Shown here in pieces: positions 60,372 to 64,000 of a stretch of 64,000 bases of DNA. Position 1 is the stretch's first letter; every line of letters begins with the position of its first letter. The stretch covers positions 434,001 to 498,000 of the forward strand of contig NZ_CP089290.1 in NCBI RefSeq assembly GCF_022819385.1, in the 5' to 3' direction. Below the pieces are notes generated by a model. That model made no database searches. It was given only the letters and a program-made list of their open reading frames with translations, and was not told where the DNA came from. Position numbers and translations under genes: made by a program. The DNA is from Candidatus Nanosynbacter sp. HMT-352 (GTDB lineage: Bacteria > Patescibacteriota > Saccharimonadia > Saccharimonadales > Saccharimonadaceae).

Positions 60372-60961
60372 TATTTAGCCTCCTTTTTAGCAACCTTTTT
60401 TACAGGCTGAGCGCTTAGCCATTGATCGCGTGGAACTAATGACTTTAGAGCTTCAATAGTCGCGTAAGCAATGTTAACCTTGTTGGTTGAGCCAAGAGAT
60501 TTGGTCAATAGGTTACGAACACCTGTTACACCGATAATTTGGCGAACTACACCACCAGCGATAATACCAGTACCAGGAGCGGCTGGCTTGATCAATACGC
60601 GTGCGCCAGAGAATTTAACTTCGCTGTCGTGCGGGATTGTTTCGCCGTTTAATGGCAATGTAATTAGGTGCTTTTTAGCGACTGATGTAGCCTTAGCGAC
60701 TGCAGCTTGAACATCTGCACCCTTAGCAACACCGACACCAACTTTATCTTTGCGGTTACCAACAACCACCAAAGCCTTAAATCGGAAGCGGCGACCACCT
60801 TTAACCACGCGAGAAACGCGGTCAATGTTGATTACCAATTCTTCAAATTCTTTTGGTGCGTCATCGCGCACATTTCGCCGGTCATCGCGGCGACCACCAC
60901 GTGGATTTCGAGGTCGACGACCTTCTGCACGTGGGGTAGTATTTGCAGCTTGCTCTGCCAT
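60371..60961 (-). CDS. rpsE: 30S ribosomal protein S5
   Basis: 196 residues. An Arg/Gly/Asp-rich extension (about 1-38, RPRNPRGGRRDDRRN) precedes the S5 core: INRVSRVVKGGRRFRFKALVV and GAGIIAGGVVRQI-like IIAGGVVRQIIGV. It helps proofreading at the decoding site. 1 nt from rplR. Confidence 0.97.
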   Translation of the reverse strand: MAEQAANTTPRAEGRRPRNPRGGRRDDRRNVRDDAPKEFEELVINIDRVSRVVKGGRRFRFKALVVVGNRKDKVGVGVAKGADVQAAVAKATSVAKKHLITLPLNGETIPHDSEVKFSGARVLIKPAAPGTGIIAGGVVRQIIGVTGVRNLLTKSLGSTNKVNIAYATIEALKSLVPRDQWLSAQPVKKVAKKEAK

Positions 60962-60962
60962 A

Positions 60963-61313
60963 CTAGAACTCCAATCCTTCTTGGCGCGCAGCGTCAGCCA
61001 AAGCCTTTAGACGGCCAGCGTATTGACGACCATTGCGATCAAACACTACTGCGCTAATCTTAATTTTCTTTGCTTTCTTAGCAATTTCAGTACCGATAGC
61101 AGCACTTTTTTCAGTCATCGTGCCAGTTGCTTTTGTTCCAACTGTAGTTGCTGCAGCCAATGTTTTACCAGCCACATCGTCAATTAATTGCGCGCTAACA
61201 TGCAAATTGCTAATAGTAACTGTCAAGCGTGGACGCTCTGCTGTACCTGAAACCTTAGCGCGAACGCGGTTTTTGCGAAGAGCGCGGTTGAGTAGCTTCT
61301 TATTTTCAGCCAT
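60963..61313 (-). CDS. rplR: 50S ribosomal protein L18
   Basis: 116 residues. RKNRVRAKVSGTAERPRLTV and the C-terminal VVFDRNGRQYAGRLKALADAAR are L18 sequences that bind 5S rRNA. Cotranscribed with rplF and rpsE. Confidence 0.97.
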   Translation of the reverse strand: MAENKKLLNRALRKNRVRAKVSGTAERPRLTVTISNLHVSAQLIDDVAGKTLAAATTVGTKATGTMTEKSAAIGTEIAKKAKKIKISAVVFDRNGRQYAGRLKALADAARQEGLEF

Positions 61314-61315
61314 GA

Positions 61316-61855
61316 TTACTTACCTGTCTTTCCTGCTTTACGCAAAATCTGCTCGTCGACGTACTTGATACCCTTACCCTTGTATGGTTCAGGCTTCTTC
61401 AGTGCGCGGATTTCCGCTGCAACTTGGCCGACTTGTTGTTTATTGATACCGCTAACAACGATAATCATTTTTTCGTTGGTAACAGTTACGCCTTCTGGGG
61501 CTTTGTATTTGACTGGATGTGAAAATCCAAGTGCCATTTCTAGCTCATTGTTGCTTGAGCCAACACGGAAACCAACACCGTTAACCTCTAGGCGCTTTTC
61601 ATAGCCTTTGGTTACACCGATTACCATGTTGTTAATTAGCGCGCGCATCAGGCCATGCTGACTACGGGCTACTTTGGACTCGTCCTTAGGATGTACCGTG
61701 ACTTGTCCGTCTTCGACTTTCACCTCAACTGCTGGTGTGATGAATTGCTTCAATTCACCCTTTGGTCCTTTAACGACCACATCACCAGAGTCAACCGTGA
61801 TTGTCACACCGGCCGGAATAATCACCGGCAGTTTTCCGATTCGACTCAGACTCAT
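61316..61855 (-). CDS. rplF: 50S ribosomal protein L6
   Basis: 179 residues. SRIGKLPVIIPAGVTI and RKPEPYKGKGIKY-like KKPEPYKGKGIKYVDE are L6 signatures. It is the first gene of this unit: TAAAAT and an AAAGGTGAG ribosome site lie upstream, and the genes that usually precede it (rplN to rpsH) are not in the window. The unit is therefore split at the rpsH/rplF junction. Confidence 0.97.
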   Translation of the reverse strand: MSLSRIGKLPVIIPAGVTITVDSGDVVVKGPKGELKQFITPAVEVKVEDGQVTVHPKDESKVARSQHGLMRALINNMVIGVTKGYEKRLEVNGVGFRVGSSNNELEMALGFSHPVKYKAPEGVTVTNEKMIIVVSGINKQQVGQVAAEIRALKKPEPYKGKGIKYVDEQILRKAGKTGK

Positions 61856-61931
61856 TACTCACCTTTCGTGTGATTTGATATTAACTTCAGTATTTTAACA
61901 CAGATTAGGGGTAAAAAGCAAGGTTTTCAAG

Positions 61932-62876
61932 CTACGAATTAACCTCATATATATCCAACTCGATTGAATTAACCATTTGCCTTATTCGAGCACTATCCGC
62001 CATTTCCAACCAACCTTTGCCGCCAATAACACACCCTCCAAGGATCGCATTTAGCGTACTCCTATTTAATATAACCTGTTTATGATTATCCGAACATCGA
62101 ACAAGAGCTTTTTGTAAATTATCACAAAAGACGGACGACGATAAAATTTTTATATATTCTAAGAAATCATAACTCAATTGATTAATTATTTTGTCATCTT
62201 TCTTCAATAGTCCAAGAAACATTCTGTATCCAACCGAAATTGACGCCTCCGACCACTGATCGCCACGATCATACACTGTATATTTTTCTCGCACGACCGT
62301 CAAGAAATTGAGAGCCACAATCTGCATAACAATTGCCGCCAGAGCTTGATCAACAGGCGTCTGTATGTGACTTTCATCAATTGAATACTCCAGAACGCAT
62401 TCACGAAAAAGATCGTCAGACTCTTTACTGTATTTTATATACGAAGTACGAAAAAGCGTATTAACAGAGCTTTCATCGTGAGCCTTACGATACGCCATAT
62501 CAATTTGCTTACGCCACAGAGAAATCTGAACTTCGCGTAGCTTTTTACTCAGTTCACTTCGGTCGACTTCTACTATATTTCGATTCATTTCTATTCCACA
62601 CTCGCCAGCAGCCCTCAAAATATCATCTTCTGGAATGACTAATTTATCAAACTCTCGCAATGCCTCGTCGTATGTCTTTTTCGCTTCCGGACTATATAAT
62701 TCAGCATCTATAAAACAAGTGTCGCCATATGTTTTTGCGGACAGTATGATATCGCTCAGAATAAAGAACTCATTGTCTTGAAGACGCTTCAAAACGTACT
62801 GAGCTAATAAATGTTCATAAATATGAGCGATTAGTCCGTCGTTATCGGCTGTTTTGTATATGGATGAAATTATCAT
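61932..62876 (-). CDS. M16-like metallopeptidase-related protein
   Basis: 314 residues. AHIYEHLLAQYVL near residue 17 contains HxxEH (H18, E21, H22), the inverted zinc motif of M16 peptidases, and acidic residues in GECGIEMN (92, 96) lie about 70-75 downstream, near the distance of the third ligand. Full M16 proteins are longer and paired; this is a single half-domain with a divergent C-terminus. No signal peptide. It may be a small peptidase or an inactive relative. Confidence 0.55.
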   Translation of the reverse strand: MIISSIYKTADNDGLIAHIYEHLLAQYVLKRLQDNEFFILSDIILSAKTYGDTCFIDAELYSPEAKKTYDEALREFDKLVIPEDDILRAAGECGIEMNRNIVEVDRSELSKKLREVQISLWRKQIDMAYRKAHDESSVNTLFRTSYIKYSKESDDLFRECVLEYSIDESHIQTPVDQALAAIVMQIVALNFLTVVREKYTVYDRGDQWSEASISVGYRMFLGLLKKDDKIINQLSYDFLEYIKILSSSVFCDNLQKALVRCSDNHKQVILNRSTLNAILGGCVIGGKGWLEMADSARIRQMVNSIELDIYEVNS

Positions 62877-62954
62877 TGCTTGGTTTGATAATATTATAAT
62901 GCCGTCAAATTAGCAATTTTTCGATATTTATGATAATTGATATAATCATACTCA

Positions 62955-63602
62955 ATGACAGCAACTATACTTTTCGCCACCAGAAACCCAGGCAAATACG
63001 CAGAATTTGTCGCCGCGTTTCATAAATTCGCTCCGCAGACGTCAATTATTTCGTTGGCAGATTTAGACTATCAAATGCCTGACTGCATAGAAACAGGCAC
63101 GACATTTGAACAAAATGCCCTATTGAAGGCGCGACACACAAGGAATCATTTACATGAAAATGATAAAAACCTGATAATTATTGCCGATGATTCCGGCATG
63201 GAGATTGACGCCCTAAATGGCGAGCCTGGCGTATTTACAAGACGCTGGAATGGTCACGAAATGAGCGATCAAGAAATCGTAGATTATTGTCTGAAGAAGC
63301 TTGAAAATAAGGCAAACAGACGAGCACAATACACGACGTGTCTTGTAATAAATTTTCCTGATGGTCGTGAGGAGGTAATTTTTGGAGAAAATTCTGGCGT
63401 TATCTTAACTGAGTCACGCGAGGAATCACGGCTCAAAGGAATGCCGTTTCGGGAATTATTTTTCGTGCCCGAACTTAATATGATGTTTCACGAAGTGCGC
63501 GAACTGCCGAAGTTGAAGCGTAATGGATATTTACTCGGACATGAGGTTGCGGTCGAAAAATGTGCTAGTGTGATACAGGAAAATTTATTTGGCTCTGTAT
63601 AG
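62955..63602 (+). CDS. Ham1/RdgB-family NTP pyrophosphatase
   Basis: 215 residues. FATRNPGKYAEF, ETGTTFEQNALLKARH and IIADDSGMEIDALNGEPGVF are canonical Ham1 motifs. It hydrolyses non-canonical purine triphosphates to monophosphates. The C-terminal region with RLKGMPFRELFFVPELN is a little unusual. TATAAT lies 8 nt before the ATG, without an SD. It overlaps the convergent Nudix gene by 38 nt at the 3' end. Confidence 0.92.
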   Translation: MTATILFATRNPGKYAEFVAAFHKFAPQTSIISLADLDYQMPDCIETGTTFEQNALLKARHTRNHLHENDKNLIIIADDSGMEIDALNGEPGVFTRRWNGHEMSDQEIVDYCLKKLENKANRRAQYTTCLVINFPDGREEVIFGENSGVILTESREESRLKGMPFRELFFVPELNMMFHEVRELPKLKRNGYLLGHEVAVEKCASVIQENLFGSV

Positions 63603-64000
63603 CGGCCTGCAACTCCGCGCTCTCACTTGCCCATGGAATGTGTTGTGTGAGTTCATCAACTGTTACAAATTTAGCATATCGTATCTGTTCTTCCTGCATT
63701 TGTTCTTCGTCCTCGTTCTGTTGATGTAAGATATACTCATCGGCATTCTTACTAAGTTTCAGACTAACCCTAAGCTGTAAGTACTCGTCATCATTTTTTA
63801 ATCTATCTGTTTCCAAGATATCGTAATAGCCAAAGAACTTATACTGACTAGACACGCTGTCTGTATTAATTCCCGTCTCTTCAGCCACTTCACGTACAAT
63901 GGTCTGCAAGTAAGTCTCGTTCTTATTTGGTTTTCCACCGGGCAGCTGCCACTTTCGACCATCTTTAGAGACGATAGCTATTTTATTATCGTGAGTAAAA
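63565..64000 (-). CDS. Nudix hydrolase, partial
   Basis: The Nudix box GGKPNKNETYLQ followed by REVAEETGI (G-x5-E-x7-REVxEExG) is complete and lies close to the right edge. The start is outside the window; at least 144 residues are seen. The family hydrolyses nucleoside diphosphates linked to another group. The C-terminus is acidic and Gln-rich (QQNEDEEQMQEEQ). It converges on the Ham1 gene and overlaps it by 38 nt. Confidence 0.88.
   Translation of the reverse strand, partial: FTHDNKIAIVSKDGRKWQLPGGKPNKNETYLQTIVREVAEETGINTDSVSSQYKFFGYYDILETDRLKNDDEYLQLRVSLKLSKNADEYILHQQNEDEEQMQEEQIRYAKFVTVDELTQHIPWASESAELQAAIQSQINFPVSH

Overview
The window looks like a chromosomal segment of a reduced-genome bacterium of the Candidate Phyla Radiation, most likely Saccharibacteria (TM7). 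The signs are: a ribosomal block in which rpsE is followed directly by rplO with no rpmD (L30); zinc-free versions of L33, L36, RecR and DnaX; a GH57/GT4 alpha-glucan pair; LPxTG surface proteins; no biosynthetic pathway in 64 kb; and standard stop usage, TGA included. The assignment is inference from gene content, not from a database search.

Layout. 1-3.0 kb: BcgI-like restriction-modification (R-M) genes on the minus strand. 3.0-5.8 kb: an RlmD-like RNA methyltransferase, tRNA-Gln, and a 1.1-kb segment flanked by two copies of the tRNA 3' end. 5.8-11.2 kb: a Gre factor, a two-component system, an ABC exporter and an AI-2E-type permease. 11.2-24 kb: cysS, nrnA, a PKD/LPKTG surface protein, recR-ybaB, dnaB-dnaX and several unknowns. 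24.3-32 kb: rplL-rplJ with an L10 leader, a GC-rich LPITG surface protein, rplA, eno, tsaC, rplK, nusG, secE. 32-38.8 kb: an orphan sensor kinase, a YgjP-like peptidase, a P-loop kinase, tRNA-Trp, the GT4/GH57 pair, rpmG and an ADP-ribosylglycohydrolase. 38.9-44.1 kb: a second R-M locus with nuclease, helicase and methylase in one chain plus a partner. 44.1-52.7 kb: tRNAs, a TPR protein, holB, an RluA-family enzyme, a racemase remnant with trpS behind a possible attenuator, and small nucleotide-handling enzymes. 52.8-61.9 kb: rpsI to rplF, including rpoA, infA, secY and an rpmJ of only 38 codons, interrupted by two oppositely oriented membrane-protein genes. 61.9-64 kb: an M16-like protein, a Ham1 enzyme and a Nudix enzyme.

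Most notable signals. (1) The BcgI-like nuclease/methylase gene ends on G GGA AAA TAG, with an SD-like GAGG 10 nt upstream and an 11-bp stem 6 nt downstream. The specificity domain follows in the -1 frame with no ATG, GTG or TTG start, which indicates programmed -1 frameshifting to make a methylase-specificity fusion. (2) The LPITG surface-protein gene carries at least ten perfect 8-13-bp hairpins with 2-5-nt loops inside its coding sequence. Two other unusual genes share an almost identical promoter with each other and also have structured leaders. (3) About fifteen genes have a TATAAT-like box 6-9 nt before the start codon and no SD, suggesting common leaderless translation. (4) Two small gene cassettes are flanked by direct repeats of a neighbouring gene's 3' end.
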